Source: an uncultured Verrucomicrobiota bacterium
GTDB lineage: Bacteria > Verrucomicrobiota > Verrucomicrobiia > Opitutales > Opitutaceae
Assembly (NCBI GenBank): GCA_903904685.1
Contig: CAIVDS010000034.1
Coordinates: 1 to 64,000, forward strand
Length of the DNA: 64,000 bases
Reading direction: 5' to 3'
Under the pieces are notes generated by a model, which was not told the DNA's origin, did not search any database, and worked only from the letters and a program-made list of their open reading frames with translations. Position numbers and translations under genes: made by a program. This document shows, piece after piece, positions 30,793-40,572 of the stretch. The number at the start of each line of letters is the position of its first letter. The first letter of the stretch is position 1.

Positions 30793-30822
30793 AAACGCGG
30801 CGGATTTTCCGCCGCGTTTTTT
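30793..30822 (+). terminator. Rho-independent terminator downstream of hpf
   Basis: aaacgcggcggattttccgccgcgttttttg. Confidence 0.88.
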
Positions 30823-30932
30823 GTCTACGGAGACCGATAAACACCCCAAGCCGCGCCTACTTGGAAGATTACCCAGCAGGACTGCCAAAATTCGCTCGGC
30901 ATCCCGTTCGGCACAAGCCTAACATCCCCTTC

Positions 30933-32414
30933 GTGGCACCACTTAAAATCCTTTTCGTAACTCCCGAAGTCGAACCGTTTGTGAAAGTAGGAGGACTCGC
31001 CGACATGGTCGGCTCACTTCCCAAGGAACTCGCGGCCCTCGGCCACGATGTGCGCATCGTGTGCCCCGCCTATGGTTCCATCCGCGTTCATCGTCCACGC
31101 ACGCCCCGTCCCGATCCGCTCGGCATCGATGTAGGAACCGAGGCCCACTGGGCGCGCACTTGGGAAACCACCCTGCCGGGCGGCAAGGTTGCCGTGTATT
31201 TGATAGAACATGACGGCTTCTTCGCCCGGCCCGAGGTTTACAGCGGCCCCTATGGTTCACACGGTGACAACGACCTGCGCTTCGCCTTTCTTTCGCGCGC
31301 AGCACTTTCCCTCTGCCAGCAGCTTGGATGGATACCCGACGTCGTGCATGGCCACGACTGGACGACCGGGCTCGTGCCGGTGTTTCTCAACACGACGCTC
31401 AAGGACACTACGCTCGGCCAGACTGCTTCGGTGTTTACGATCCACAATCTAGAGCACCAGGGCTACGCCGACCGGCGGGTGATTGACTTCGCCAACCTGC
31501 CCCATTCCGAGTTTCGTTCCGACAGCCTTGAATCCGTCGGTGCGGTCAACCTGATGAAGGCCGGCCTTTATCACTCAACCAAACTCACCACGGTCAGCCC
31601 GACCTACGCCGAGGAAATCAAGACTCCCGCCGGCGGCTGGGGGCTCGACGATGTGCTCCGTTTCCGCGCCGCCGACTTGGTCGGCATCGTGAACGGGATC
31701 GACACCGACGCGTGGAATCCCGCCACCGACAAATTCCTTCCCGCACACTACAGCGCCGCCGACCTGCGCGGAAAGGCCGCGTGCAAGTCCGGCTTGCAAG
31801 CAAAGTTGGGGCTCGCGCAAGACCCGCACATCGCCGTCTTCGGCGTGGTGGCGCGCTTTGCATCTCAAAAAGGTTTGGATCTGCTCGCCGAGGCGTTGCC
31901 ACATGTGATGGATCGCATGCACGTGCAGTTTGCCATTCTGGGCTCCGGCGATCCGGGACTGGAGCACACGTTCCGTTGGGCCGCAAGTCGCTATCCCGGT
32001 CGCGTGGGTGTGTGGATCGGTTATGACAACGAGCTCTCCCACCTCATTCAAGGCGGCAGCGATTGTTTTGTCGTACCCAGCCGCAGCGAACCCTGCGGCC
32101 TCACGCAACTCTATGCGATGCGCTACGGCACGGTGCCGCTGGTGCGGGCGACCGGCGGGCTCATTGATACAGTCGAACAATTTGTCGAAGGCATCGGCAA
32201 AGGCACGGGGTTCCTCTTCAAGGACGCCACCGCACCGGCACTCTACAACACGATCGGCTGGGCCTGCGCGACCTACTACGACCGTCCGTCGGAATTCACC
32301 CGACTCCGGCTTAACGGCATGGCGCGCGATTTTAGCTGGGGCCAGAGCGCCGGACACTACGTCGATGTTTACCGCTGGGCGGTGGAACAGCGCACGGGCA
32401 AGAAAATCGCCTGA
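30933..32414 (+). CDS. glgA: Glycogen synthase
   Basis: 494 aa from GTG 30933; 'ILFVTPEVEPFVKVGGLADMVGSLPKELAALGHDVRI', 'VHGHDWTTGL', 'SRSEPCGLTQLYAMRYGTVPLVRATGGL'. Confidence 0.93.
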   Translation: MAPLKILFVTPEVEPFVKVGGLADMVGSLPKELAALGHDVRIVCPAYGSIRVHRPRTPRPDPLGIDVGTEAHWARTWETTLPGGKVAVYLIEHDGFFARPEVYSGPYGSHGDNDLRFAFLSRAALSLCQQLGWIPDVVHGHDWTTGLVPVFLNTTLKDTTLGQTASVFTIHNLEHQGYADRRVIDFANLPHSEFRSDSLESVGAVNLMKAGLYHSTKLTTVSPTYAEEIKTPAGGWGLDDVLRFRAADLVGIVNGIDTDAWNPATDKFLPAHYSAADLRGKAACKSGLQAKLGLAQDPHIAVFGVVARFASQKGLDLLAEALPHVMDRMHVQFAILGSGDPGLEHTFRWAASRYPGRVGVWIGYDNELSHLIQGGSDCFVVPSRSEPCGLTQLYAMRYGTVPLVRATGGLIDTVEQFVEGIGKGTGFLFKDATAPALYNTIGWACATYYDRPSEFTRLRLNGMARDFSWGQSAGHYVDVYRWAVEQRTGKKIA

Positions 32415-32509
32415 CACGCCTGCCTTGGCGGCTCAGAGATTCTCAACGGACCACTCAGAGGGAACCACGGGAAAACGGGCTTCGCAGTGGTGAATCCATG
32501 CGTCGGAAG

Positions 32510-33469
32510 TTACAGGACTGTCGTCTGATTCAACCACCAAAGCCCAAGACGCAGCCAAAGAGGAATCAGGAACAGCCCGAGCACCGTCGTGCCCACGACC
32601 ACCTGCACCGCTGTGAGCGGCCGTCCGCCATAATGCTTGGCAATGACGATCGGTAAAATCCCCGCCGGCATCGCCGCCTCCACGATCATCACCCGCTTGA
32701 GATCGTCCGAACACGGCAGAAAACGGGCCACCACCAAAAACACCACCGGCAAAAGACCGAGGCGCAGCACGCTCGATGCGACGGTCACGCGCATATCAAA
32801 CAATTCGCACGGACGGCTGAAATACTCGACGAGCGTCGCACCGATGAGCATGAGGCCCAGCGGCACAGCGCAGGCCGCGCTCACGTGAATGACATTCACC
32901 GCCACCGACGGCATGAACCGGCCCAGGTTCAGCGTGTTGACCGCGACCGCGGCGATGAGCGCAAAAACCGGAGGATTGGCGAGCTTGCGCCAGCCCTCGC
33001 GCAACGAAAGCCCGGCGAGCACCAAAATACCCACGGTCCAGATGGCTCCTTCGCAGCCGACATTGTGGACGAACAACACCCCAAGGCTGGCCGGGCCAAA
33101 CAACGCCGCCATAAGCGGGATGGGGATGTAACCATAGTTGTTGATGCCCGTGGTAAACGCGAATGTCCGCAACCCCTGCCCATGAGTCAGCCCAAGCGAC
33201 TTCCCGGCGTAGTAGGCGATGCCGATGCCCATCGCTATCATCGCAAATCCAACCAACGGCGCGAGGAAGAGGTTGCCCGGCTGGCGCAGAGCGGCGTTGC
33301 CCATGACATTGTCGAAGATGAGGCATGGATAGAGGAAGTTGACGACGAGCTTGAGCAAACTCGCATCCGCCTCGGCATTCAACCAGCGCAATCGGCGCAT
33401 CACCGCGCCGATTGCGATCAAGGCAAACACAGGAAGGATAAGCAGCAGGAGTTGCCAATAAGTGGGCAT
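32510..33469 (-). CDS. AEC (auxin efflux carrier) family transporter
   Basis: 320 aa from ATG 33469; 10-TM texture; 'LPVFALIAIGAVMRRLRWLNAEADASLLKLVVNFLYPCLIF'. Confidence 0.88.
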   Translation of the reverse strand: MPTYWQLLLLILPVFALIAIGAVMRRLRWLNAEADASLLKLVVNFLYPCLIFDNVMGNAALRQPGNLFLAPLVGFAMIAMGIGIAYYAGKSLGLTHGQGLRTFAFTTGINNYGYIPIPLMAALFGPASLGVLFVHNVGCEGAIWTVGILVLAGLSLREGWRKLANPPVFALIAAVAVNTLNLGRFMPSVAVNVIHVSAACAVPLGLMLIGATLVEYFSRPCELFDMRVTVASSVLRLGLLPVVFLVVARFLPCSDDLKRVMIVEAAMPAGILPIVIAKHYGGRPLTAVQVVVGTTVLGLFLIPLWLRLGLWWLNQTTVL

Positions 33470-33480
33470 GATTGGAAAAA

Positions 33481-34722
33481 CTAGTTGTGTGAAACGCCGG
33501 CCATCGCCTGCCCCGCCAGCCAGCCGGTCGTCCATGCCGCCTGAAAATTAAACCCACCGGTGACGCCGTCGATGTCGAGCATCTCGCCCGCGAAGTGCAG
33601 CCCGGGGCAAAGGCGGCTTTCCATCGTTTTAAAATCCACTTCGCGCAACCGCACGCCGCCACAAGTGACAAATTCCTCTTTGTTCAGGCTCTTGCCCTCG
33701 ACGGTGAACTCGCCCGCCGCCAGCTGCGCCGCGAACGCCTGCAACGCGGAATTCGACACGGAGGTCCACACCGTCTCCGGAGCGATTCCGGCGGCGATCG
33801 CCAGCCGCTCCCAAAGACGCGACGGCAAGGCGAACGGATTCCAAGTGACGATCCGCTTTTTAAGATTCGCCGCTCGCGCCGTCACGAGCGCGGCCTGCAC
33901 CTGCGCCGGGGTGCGCTCGCCCACCCATGAAACGCCCAAGGTGAATTTGTAGTAGCGCTCGGCGAGCTCGCGCGCGCCCCAGGCGGAAAGTTTCAAGATC
34001 GCCGGTCCGCTCATCCCCCAGTGCGTGATCAGCAACGGCCCGCGCTCGCGCAACCGCGTGCCGTTCACGGCCGTCATCGCATCCAGCACCGACAATCCCT
34101 CAAGACCGCGAATGCGCGCGTCGTCGATGTGAAACGTGAAAAGCGACGGCACCGGCGGCGCGATGGCATGGCCGAGTTCCGCCGCGATGATCTGCCCCAC
34201 CGAGCTTTTGTTTCCCCCGGTGGCCAGTAGCAGGCGGTCAAATTCGCCGGCGGAGCCATCCGTGAACTCGACGAGAAACCGACCGTCTTCATTTTTCTCG
34301 ACCGCCCTCACGCCCATGCTCGTGAACACCTTGACGCCGGCTTTGTCCGCCGCACATCGAAGACAATCCACGATGGTCGCGGAGTCGTCCGTCACCGGAA
34401 ACATGCGGCCGTCGTTCTCGGTTTTCATCTCCACCCCGCGCGCGGCAAACCACGCGATCGTCTCGCGCGGTCCCCAACGATGAAACGCGCCGAGCAGCTC
34501 GCGACCTCCGCGCGGATAACGCTTCACCAATTCGCGTGGCTCAGGACAGGCGTGGGTAACATTGCAACGCCCGCCGCCGGAGACGCGGACTTTGGCCAGC
34601 GGATGCGCCGTGGCTTCGTAAAGCACCACGTGCGCGGATGGATTTGCCTCGGCGCAAGCAATGGCCGCAAAAAAACCGGCGGCACCGCCGCCCACCACGA
34701 TTACACGAGGAAAATTCATCAC
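33481..34722 (-). CDS. HI0933/BaiN-family FAD-dependent oxidoreductase
   Basis: 413 aa; 'VVGGGAAGFFAAIACAEANPSAHVVLYEA', 'VSGGGRCNVTH', 'EMLDIDGVTGGFNFQAAWTTGWLAG'. Confidence 0.93.
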   Translation of the reverse strand: MMNFPRVIVVGGGAAGFFAAIACAEANPSAHVVLYEATAHPLAKVRVSGGGRCNVTHACPEPRELVKRYPRGGRELLGAFHRWGPRETIAWFAARGVEMKTENDGRMFPVTDDSATIVDCLRCAADKAGVKVFTSMGVRAVEKNEDGRFLVEFTDGSAGEFDRLLLATGGNKSSVGQIIAAELGHAIAPPVPSLFTFHIDDARIRGLEGLSVLDAMTAVNGTRLRERGPLLITHWGMSGPAILKLSAWGARELAERYYKFTLGVSWVGERTPAQVQAALVTARAANLKKRIVTWNPFALPSRLWERLAIAAGIAPETVWTSVSNSALQAFAAQLAAGEFTVEGKSLNKEEFVTCGGVRLREVDFKTMESRLCPGLHFAGEMLDIDGVTGGFNFQAAWTTGWLAGQAMAGVSHN

Positions 34723-34762
34723 AGGCCCGCAAGCGTGCGGACCGATCTCCGGTTGTCGAAAA

Positions 34763-34796
34763 CGAAAAACCGCCGGGCCTCACGGCGCCGGCGGCT
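34763..34796 (-). terminator. Rho-independent terminator of the LTXXQ/Spy-like gene
   Basis: minus-strand gccgccggcgccgtgaggcccggcggtttttcg. Confidence 0.7.
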
Positions 34797-34837
34797 TGAT
34801 TTTCAAAAGCTTTTATTCGCTGAAAGCGCCAAAGTGC

Positions 34838-35242
34838 TCAATTGGCCGACTTGGGCGCATCGCCACCCTTCTCTTTGTGCTTCTCGTGGCCGGCCTTGAA
34901 CTTGGCCTGCTGATCGGGCGTCAGAATCGCAAGGATTTGTTCCGCATGCGACTTACGAATATCCATCGCCTTCGCCTTTTGGGCTTCCTTGTCGGAGGCC
35001 TTGTCTTCCCTGTTTGCCTTCAGGGCCGCCATCTCGTCTTGGATGATAGGCTTGATCTGAGCGACCTGAGCATCGGTCAGACCGAGCTTTTCAGTGAGGT
35101 CCTTCAGACGATCACCATGAGGGCCTTTATGTTCAGAAGCACCGGCAGCAGCCGGAGCGGGCTTATCTTCGGCACGGAGGACAGGCGCAGCCACAAAGGC
35201 GGCCAGCGCGATAACAGACAGGAGCAATTTTGAGGATTTCAT
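34838..35242 (-). CDS. Secreted Spy/CpxP-like (LTXXQ) small protein
   Basis: 134 aa; signal peptide; 'LTEKLGLTDAQVAQIKPII', 'ILAILTPDQQAKF'. Confidence 0.75.
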   Translation of the reverse strand: MKSSKLLLSVIALAAFVAAPVLRAEDKPAPAAAGASEHKGPHGDRLKDLTEKLGLTDAQVAQIKPIIQDEMAALKANREDKASDKEAQKAKAMDIRKSHAEQILAILTPDQQAKFKAGHEKHKEKGGDAPKSAN

Positions 35243-35305
35243 GGGTTTGAAGAGTTTAGGTTATACGACTCACACGGCTAGACGCCAGACAAAGAACAAG
35301 GTTAC

Positions 35306-35686
35306 ATGGCAGCGATGAATCTCGTTCAGCTAACCCGACTCGCCGAGCAAACCGTCGCAGCCACGCGCAAAAAATTGCCTGCATCCCTGCAAGCCGCCTC
35401 GAAAAACGTGCCTGTAACCTGCCTTGATTGGCCCTCGGACGAAGTGCTCGGCGACGAATTCGAGCCGGATATCCTCGGTCTTTTCATCGGTCCTTCGCAC
35501 GGCACGCCGACGGACGAAAGTCAGGGCCTGCCGCCGCAGATCCTCCTGTTTATTGGAAACCTCTGGGACTTCGCCGAAGCCGATCCCAAAGCATTCTGTG
35601 ACGAGGTGCGCCTCACTTACCTGCACGAACTGGGACACTACTTCGGCTGGGACGAGGAGGACTTGGCGGCACGCGGACTGGATTAA
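35306..35686 (+). CDS. Minimal-zincin metallopeptidase family protein
   Basis: 126 aa; 'TYLHELGHYFGWDEEDLAARGLD' HExxHxxGxxE motif. Confidence 0.9.
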   Translation: MAAMNLVQLTRLAEQTVAATRKKLPASLQAASKNVPVTCLDWPSDEVLGDEFEPDILGLFIGPSHGTPTDESQGLPPQILLFIGNLWDFAEADPKAFCDEVRLTYLHELGHYFGWDEEDLAARGLD

Positions 35687-35759
35687 CGCTATCCGGAACC
35701 CTCGCGAGTCCGCGCTTTCCATACGCCATCTCTTTCGCATAGTCTGTGGAACTTCTTTT

Positions 35760-36440
35760 ATGAAAAAACTCCTTTTCCTCCTTCTTGGGCTGGGCGCCAC
35801 CACCTCGCTGCGTGCGGATGTGACGGCTGATCACGACAAATTTGTGACGCGCGTCGAAACCTGCGAAGCCATCATCCGCGAGTTTCAGGCCGACCCCGCC
35901 ACCGCCATTCCCGCCGAGGTGCTGCAACGCGCCAAGGGCATCGTCATCGTCAACCAGATCAAGGCCGGTATCATTCTGGGGTTCCAAGAAGGCTACGGCA
36001 CCATCCTCGTGAAAAAACCCAACGGCCACTGGAGCATTCCAGTCGTCGTGCACGCCGGCGAAGCCAGTCTCGGCCTTCAGCTCGGCGGGTCACGCATCGA
36101 GACCATCTACGTGATCACGGACGAACAGACACCCCGCCTGCTGTTTGAAGGTCGCTTCAACATCGGGGTCGATGCCAAGGCCGTCGCCGGCCCCCGTGTC
36201 GCCGAAAGCGAAAAGTGGAATCGCGAGCTCCTCAACACCCCTGTGCTGGTTTATCCAAAACAAAAAGGCCTCTACGCCGGCGCCACCGTCAAAACCGGTT
36301 ACATCACCCGCAGCGACGCCATCAACCGGGCATTTTACGCCACCGATTACGACCTGCCCGAGCTGCTCTACGGCGAGTGGATCAAGATTCCTGTCGAGGT
36401 GCAGCCGCTCATGGCCTACGTGACCCAGCTCGCGCCCTGA
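35760..36440 (+). CDS. SYLF/Ysc84-domain lipid-binding protein, secreted
   Basis: 227 aa from ATG 35760; signal peptide; 'AKGIVIVNQIKAGIILGFQEGYGTILVK', 'LGLQLGGSRIETIYVI'. Confidence 0.88.
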   Translation: MKKLLFLLLGLGATTSLRADVTADHDKFVTRVETCEAIIREFQADPATAIPAEVLQRAKGIVIVNQIKAGIILGFQEGYGTILVKKPNGHWSIPVVVHAGEASLGLQLGGSRIETIYVITDEQTPRLLFEGRFNIGVDAKAVAGPRVAESEKWNRELLNTPVLVYPKQKGLYAGATVKTGYITRSDAINRAFYATDYDLPELLYGEWIKIPVEVQPLMAYVTQLAP

Positions 36441-36447
36441 TCCGGCC

Positions 36448-36876
36448 ATGGCAGGAACCAATCAACTCATGGGCGGCGGCGGTCTTCACCACGTCGCCCT
36501 GAAAACCAAGGCATGGGATGCGTCGGTTGAATTCTACAAAGGGACGCTGGGCTTCGTCGAAAAAATCATCTGGGCATATCCCGACGGCAACCGTGCGGGA
36601 ATGCTGGACACCGGTGGCGGCAACTACCTCGAAATCTTCGAGGATCGCAATTGCACGCCGGCACCCAACGGCGCACTGCTGCATCTCGCGCTTCGCACCA
36701 CCGATGTCGATGCAGCCATCGCGCGAGTCCGCGCCGCCGGCTGCAAGATCACGATCGAGCAGAAAGACGTGACCATCAAAACCATCAACGGCGTGGGCCC
36801 CGTGCCGGTGCGCATCGCATTTTTCGAAGGGCCCAACGGCGAAATTTGGGAGCTTTTCCAGAACGAGCTGACTTAA
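36448..36876 (+). CDS. VOC/glyoxalase-family protein
   Basis: 142 aa; 'GLHHVALKTKAWDASVEFYKGTLGF', 'IAFFEGPNGEIWELFQ'. Confidence 0.9.
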   Translation: MAGTNQLMGGGGLHHVALKTKAWDASVEFYKGTLGFVEKIIWAYPDGNRAGMLDTGGGNYLEIFEDRNCTPAPNGALLHLALRTTDVDAAIARVRAAGCKITIEQKDVTIKTINGVGPVPVRIAFFEGPNGEIWELFQNELT

Positions 36877-36880
36877 AAAG

Positions 36881-37381
36881 TCACGCCGAGTGGTTGAGGT
36901 AAGCTACCAACTCAACCATCACCGCTGCGGTCGCCGCCTCTTGCGCTTCGGTTCGCGTCATACCCGGGCACACCACGCGGCCCGTAACAATCCTCCAATG
37001 GCGGGTGGCCAAGCGGTGCGCAATCGCCCAATGTGCGAACGGTTCATCCACGCCGAACTCCGGCGCAGGTTCGGCATAACCGGTGGTCGCAATCGCCACG
37101 TCGGCGCCAAACAGCCTCGCCGCGCCGCGCGCCATCTGTGTGGCGACGTCCGCCGAAACGGAATTTACCTTGGCCGCCGCCGCGCGTTTCACGCCCAGAT
37201 GCCTCACCTTTTGGTCCAGCGTATAAGCCGTCAACCCGCCGAGAAAAAAGCCCGACGCACCCGACACAGCGGTGATCGCGGCCTGCACCCGGCCACCCGT
37301 CATGCTCTCGGCCGCCGCCAGCGTGCGCACCGATGCGCGCAAACAGAGGACTTTAAGTTCTGATGCGGTGCTGGCAGGCAT
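36881..37381 (-). CDS. CinA C-terminal (nicotinamide-nucleotide amidase-like) domain protein
   Basis: 167 aa from ATG 37381; 'AAAESMTGGRVQAAITAVSGASGFFLGGLTAYTLDQKVRHLGV', 'ADVAIATTGYAEP'. Confidence 0.88.
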   Translation of the reverse strand: MPASTASELKVLCLRASVRTLAAAESMTGGRVQAAITAVSGASGFFLGGLTAYTLDQKVRHLGVKRAAAAKVNSVSADVATQMARGAARLFGADVAIATTGYAEPAPEFGVDEPFAHWAIAHRLATRHWRIVTGRVVCPGMTRTEAQEAATAAVMVELVAYLNHSA

Positions 37382-37392
37382 GACGTGGCAGC

Positions 37393-37920
37393 TTACGTTG
37401 TCGCCGGCGTGCGACAAGCCTCTGCGCGCAGTTTTCTTCTCACGCGCCAGCGCTGCATCGTGGTTACGATAAAGCCGGCGCATTTTCGGGTGCCGCAACG
37501 GCACGGATGCTCCCGCCAGTTCTCCATGCCAAAACCATAGTCGAAGGTCAGCTCCTCGCCCTTCGCAATGTCGCGCCGAGCCACGATCCAGATGCGCCCG
37601 CGTATCTTACTGCTCTCGCAGTTGGCTTCGCACGAATGGTTGATGAGCCGCGCCGTGTTCCAGTCCATGCTGCCGTCGAGGTCGTGGCGCTTGTTGATCT
37701 CAAAAATATACACGCATCCATCGCCGCCCTGACGGGTGTGCGACCGGCGCTGCTCCTCCCGCAGGTCGGACTCTGCCTTGGTGATGCGCTCGCCCTCATA
37801 CTCGATGATGCGCGTGCCGGAGGGAATGGCTTTGCTCGCATAAAGTCCGCGCCCATGAATGGCCGAGCGACGGAGCGACGCCCATGCGGAACGGGTTTGC
37901 AAACGGGAAGGACTGTTCAT
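37393..37920 (-). CDS. SET-domain protein (putative protein-lysine methyltransferase)
   Basis: 175 aa from ATG 37920; '[27 protein letters not shown]', '[14 protein letters not shown]', 'ELTFDYGF', post-SET-like '[12 protein letters not shown]'. Confidence 0.9.
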   Translation of the reverse strand: MNSPSRLQTRSAWASLRRSAIHGRGLYASKAIPSGTRIIEYEGERITKAESDLREEQRRSHTRQGGDGCVYIFEINKRHDLDGSMDWNTARLINHSCEANCESSKIRGRIWIVARRDIAKGEELTFDYGFGMENWREHPCRCGTRKCAGFIVTTMQRWRVRRKLRAEACRTPATT

Positions 37921-38678
37921 TTTGAATGCAGCTCCAATCCCACCGGGCAATGGTCGCTGCCCATAACCTCGGGCGAAATCCACGCACGCTTGAGTCGCGG
38001 ACCGAGCGCAGACGACGCCAGAAAGTAGTCGATACGCCACCCGATGTTGCGTGGCCGCGCCCCCGCCCGATAAGTCCACCACGAGTAATGATGCGGCCTC
38101 TTCTCGAAAACCCGGAAGGTGTCGATGAACCCTGCCTCAAGAAAAGCGCGGAACCCCGCGCGCTCCTCGTCGCTGAAACCAGGATTGCCCACATTTTCTT
38201 TGGGACGAGCCAGGTCGATCTCCTCGTGCGCGACGTTGAGGTCACCACAGACGATCACCGGCTTGCTCGCCTCCAACGTGCGCAGATAAGCGAGAAAATC
38301 ACGATCCCACTGCTGGCGGTAAGGCAGGCGCGCGAGCTCGTTTTGCGCGTTGGGCACATAGACATTGACGATGAAAAAATCATCAAACTCCGCCGTGATC
38401 ACGCGTCCCTCCTGATCATGCGCGTCATGCCCAAGGCCATAGGTGACGCCGAGCGGAGCAATACGCGTGAAGATCACGGTGCCGCTGTAACCTTTTTTTA
38501 CGGCGGCGTTCCAGTAGGCGGTATATCCTTCAGGCCAGGTCACATGATGGACGTCCGCCGGATGGCACTTCGTCTCCTGCAGGCAGATCACGTCGGCGCC
38601 CGTAGACACCATATAGTCGGGAAAGCCTTTTTGAAGTACGGCACGGAGGCCGTTCACGTTCCAAGAGACAAGTTTCAT
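37917..38678 (-). CDS. xthA: Exodeoxyribonuclease III
   Basis: 254 aa from ATG 38678; '[19 protein letters not shown]', 'DVICLQETK', '[16 protein letters not shown]', '[10 protein letters not shown]', '[10 protein letters not shown]'. Confidence 0.95.
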   Translation of the reverse strand: MKLVSWNVNGLRAVLQKGFPDYMVSTGADVICLQETKCHPADVHHVTWPEGYTAYWNAAVKKGYSGTVIFTRIAPLGVTYGLGHDAHDQEGRVITAEFDDFFIVNVYVPNAQNELARLPYRQQWDRDFLAYLRTLEASKPVIVCGDLNVAHEEIDLARPKENVGNPGFSDEERAGFRAFLEAGFIDTFRVFEKRPHHYSWWTYRAGARPRNIGWRIDYFLASSALGPRLKRAWISPEVMGSDHCPVGLELHSK

Positions 38679-38762
38679 GCGACGGCGACGTTCAACGCAT
38701 CTTCGCACAGTTTCAACCCTAGCGTTGCCAGCGAGTGTGTAATTCCTCACTTTGCCCGGCTC

Positions 38763-40265
38763 ATGTCAGCGTTCACTCCCATTCCTCTCGGCCAGCGCAT
38801 CCCCGCCAGTCTTCATGGCGTCTCCTGCAGCCTGCCCACCATGCGCGATGTGATCGGCTACGAGGAAAAACATCCAGAGGTGATGAGACACCTGACATCG
38901 GGCTACCCCCGCTTCGTCGTGCATCCCTTTGCCAAACAGGCGGCGGAGCACCTCGTTCGCACCCAAAATCTTGCCGGTCAAAGTCTCTGGCTCACCTCCT
39001 CGGCCCGCGCGGCCGAACGCCTGCGCAACCACCTCGGCTCGCCCGATGTGAAGCTGATCGAGGACGGGCTGCTCACCGGCGTGTCATTTCCAGATGACGC
39101 CACGCTTTCGTCCCGCGCCAAGACGTTTCTCCAACACACCGGTATGTTCGTGTCGTCCCGCGAGGCCGAGGACTACCTGCTGCGTGTCGGCGAACTGAAA
39201 GCGCCCGTCGAAGAAAAGACCTTCGACGGCTACGCCCCAGCCTGCGTCAAAGGCCATGTGGCGCGCGCCTGCCAGCACGTCACGTCTGCCGATGTGTTGC
39301 TCGCGCCCAGCGGCATGAACGCCATCTACGCCGCCTTCCGTGTCGCTGCGGATCTTCAACGCGCCCGCGGTCGCACCCGTTGGATTCAACTCGGCTGGCT
39401 CTATCTCGACACTATCGCGATCCTGCAAAAATTCACCGACCAGCCGGCGGTCGATTATCTTTTTCAAGGTAATGTTTTCAACCTGGATGCCCTCAACAAA
39501 CTCTTCGCTGAACAGGGAGACAAGATCGCGGGCCTCATCACCGAGGTTCCCACCAACCCGCTCATCCAGACGCCCGACCTCGCCGTCATTCGCGATCTTT
39601 GCCGCGCCCATGACGTGATACTGATCATCGACCCCACCATCGCGTCTCCGCTCAACATCGACGTCCTCGCCTTCGCCGATGTCATGGTCAACTCGCTCAC
39701 CAAATACGCCGCCAGCGAGGGCGACGTTATCATGGGTGCCGTCGTGGTGAATCCGCAAAGCCCGCACGCCGCCGATTTCCGCGCCTGCCTGCCGGGCGAA
39801 CTGGAACCGGTTTACTCGCGCGATCTCCACCGGCTCGCCGCCCAGATCGGCGACACCGGCGAGATCATCGCGCAGATCAACCGCACCGCGCCCGCCGTCG
39901 TGGAGTTTCTCCGCACCCACCCGCGCATCAAATCGCTCCGCTGGTCGCACCATCCCGCTTCGCGCGAAAACTACCTGAAGATCGCCCGCGATCCCTCCGC
40001 TCTCGGCAGCATGATTTCCTTCGAAGTGGATATGCCAATCGCTAGGTTCTACGACCGCCTGCGCCTGCCGAAAGGTCCGAGCTTCGGCATGAAGTCCACG
40101 CTCATCTGCCCGTTCATCTACCTTGCGCACTACGATCTCGTGACGAGCGAAAGCGGCTGTGCCTTTCTCGCCTCCAACGGGCTTTCCCCCGAGCTTCTCC
40201 GCCTCTCGATCGGCTGTGAACCCGCCGCGGACATCATCGCCGCGCTCGCCGAGGCGCTCGCTTGA
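38763..40265 (+). CDS. Cys/Met metabolism PLP-dependent enzyme (cystathionine gamma-synthase-like)
   Basis: 500 aa from ATG 38763; '[20 protein letters not shown]', '[16 protein letters not shown]', '[21 protein letters not shown]' (PLP lysine). Confidence 0.88.
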   Translation: MSAFTPIPLGQRIPASLHGVSCSLPTMRDVIGYEEKHPEVMRHLTSGYPRFVVHPFAKQAAEHLVRTQNLAGQSLWLTSSARAAERLRNHLGSPDVKLIEDGLLTGVSFPDDATLSSRAKTFLQHTGMFVSSREAEDYLLRVGELKAPVEEKTFDGYAPACVKGHVARACQHVTSADVLLAPSGMNAIYAAFRVAADLQRARGRTRWIQLGWLYLDTIAILQKFTDQPAVDYLFQGNVFNLDALNKLFAEQGDKIAGLITEVPTNPLIQTPDLAVIRDLCRAHDVILIIDPTIASPLNIDVLAFADVMVNSLTKYAASEGDVIMGAVVVNPQSPHAADFRACLPGELEPVYSRDLHRLAAQIGDTGEIIAQINRTAPAVVEFLRTHPRIKSLRWSHHPASRENYLKIARDPSALGSMISFEVDMPIARFYDRLRLPKGPSFGMKSTLICPFIYLAHYDLVTSESGCAFLASNGLSPELLRLSIGCEPAADIIAALAEALA

Positions 40266-40271
40266 TTCGCC

Positions 40272-40547
40272 ATGGCCGGGCCGTCCTGCAAACTCGCCAT
40301 CAAGGCCATCCCCAACGCCCCGCGCAACGCCGTGATCGGCTGGCTCGGCGACGCGCTCAAGGTCAAGGTCCACGCCCCCGCGCTCGAAGGCCGCGCCAAC
40401 GACGAGTTACGCGCATTCATCGCCGACACCCTCGGCCTGCCCCGTCGCGCCGTGATCGTCGCGATGGGCGACAAGTCGCGCCAGAAAATCCTGCACATCG
40501 ATGGCTTCACTCTCGACGACGTACGCCGCCGCCTAGATTTAACCTGA
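40272..40547 (+). CDS. DUF167/YggU-family protein
   Basis: 91 aa; 'AIKAIPNAPRNAVIGWLGDALKVKVHAPALEGRANDELRAFIADTLGLPRRAVIVAMGDKSRQK'. Confidence 0.92.
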   Translation: MAGPSCKLAIKAIPNAPRNAVIGWLGDALKVKVHAPALEGRANDELRAFIADTLGLPRRAVIVAMGDKSRQKILHIDGFTLDDVRRRLDLT

Positions 40548-40572
40548 GGCCGCCGTAGGAGCCGCTCCCGCG

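Noticed and set aside
30462-30932. N-terminal extension of the 650-aa ORF
   Set aside because: Overlaps hpf out of frame and crosses a terminator; glgA begins at GTG 30933
37926-38762. N-terminal 279 aa of the 779-aa ORF
   Set aside because: This part is antisense to xthA; the PLP enzyme starts at ATG 38763
39084-40373. 429-aa minus-strand ORF
   Set aside because: Antisense to the PLP-dependent enzyme with clear motifs
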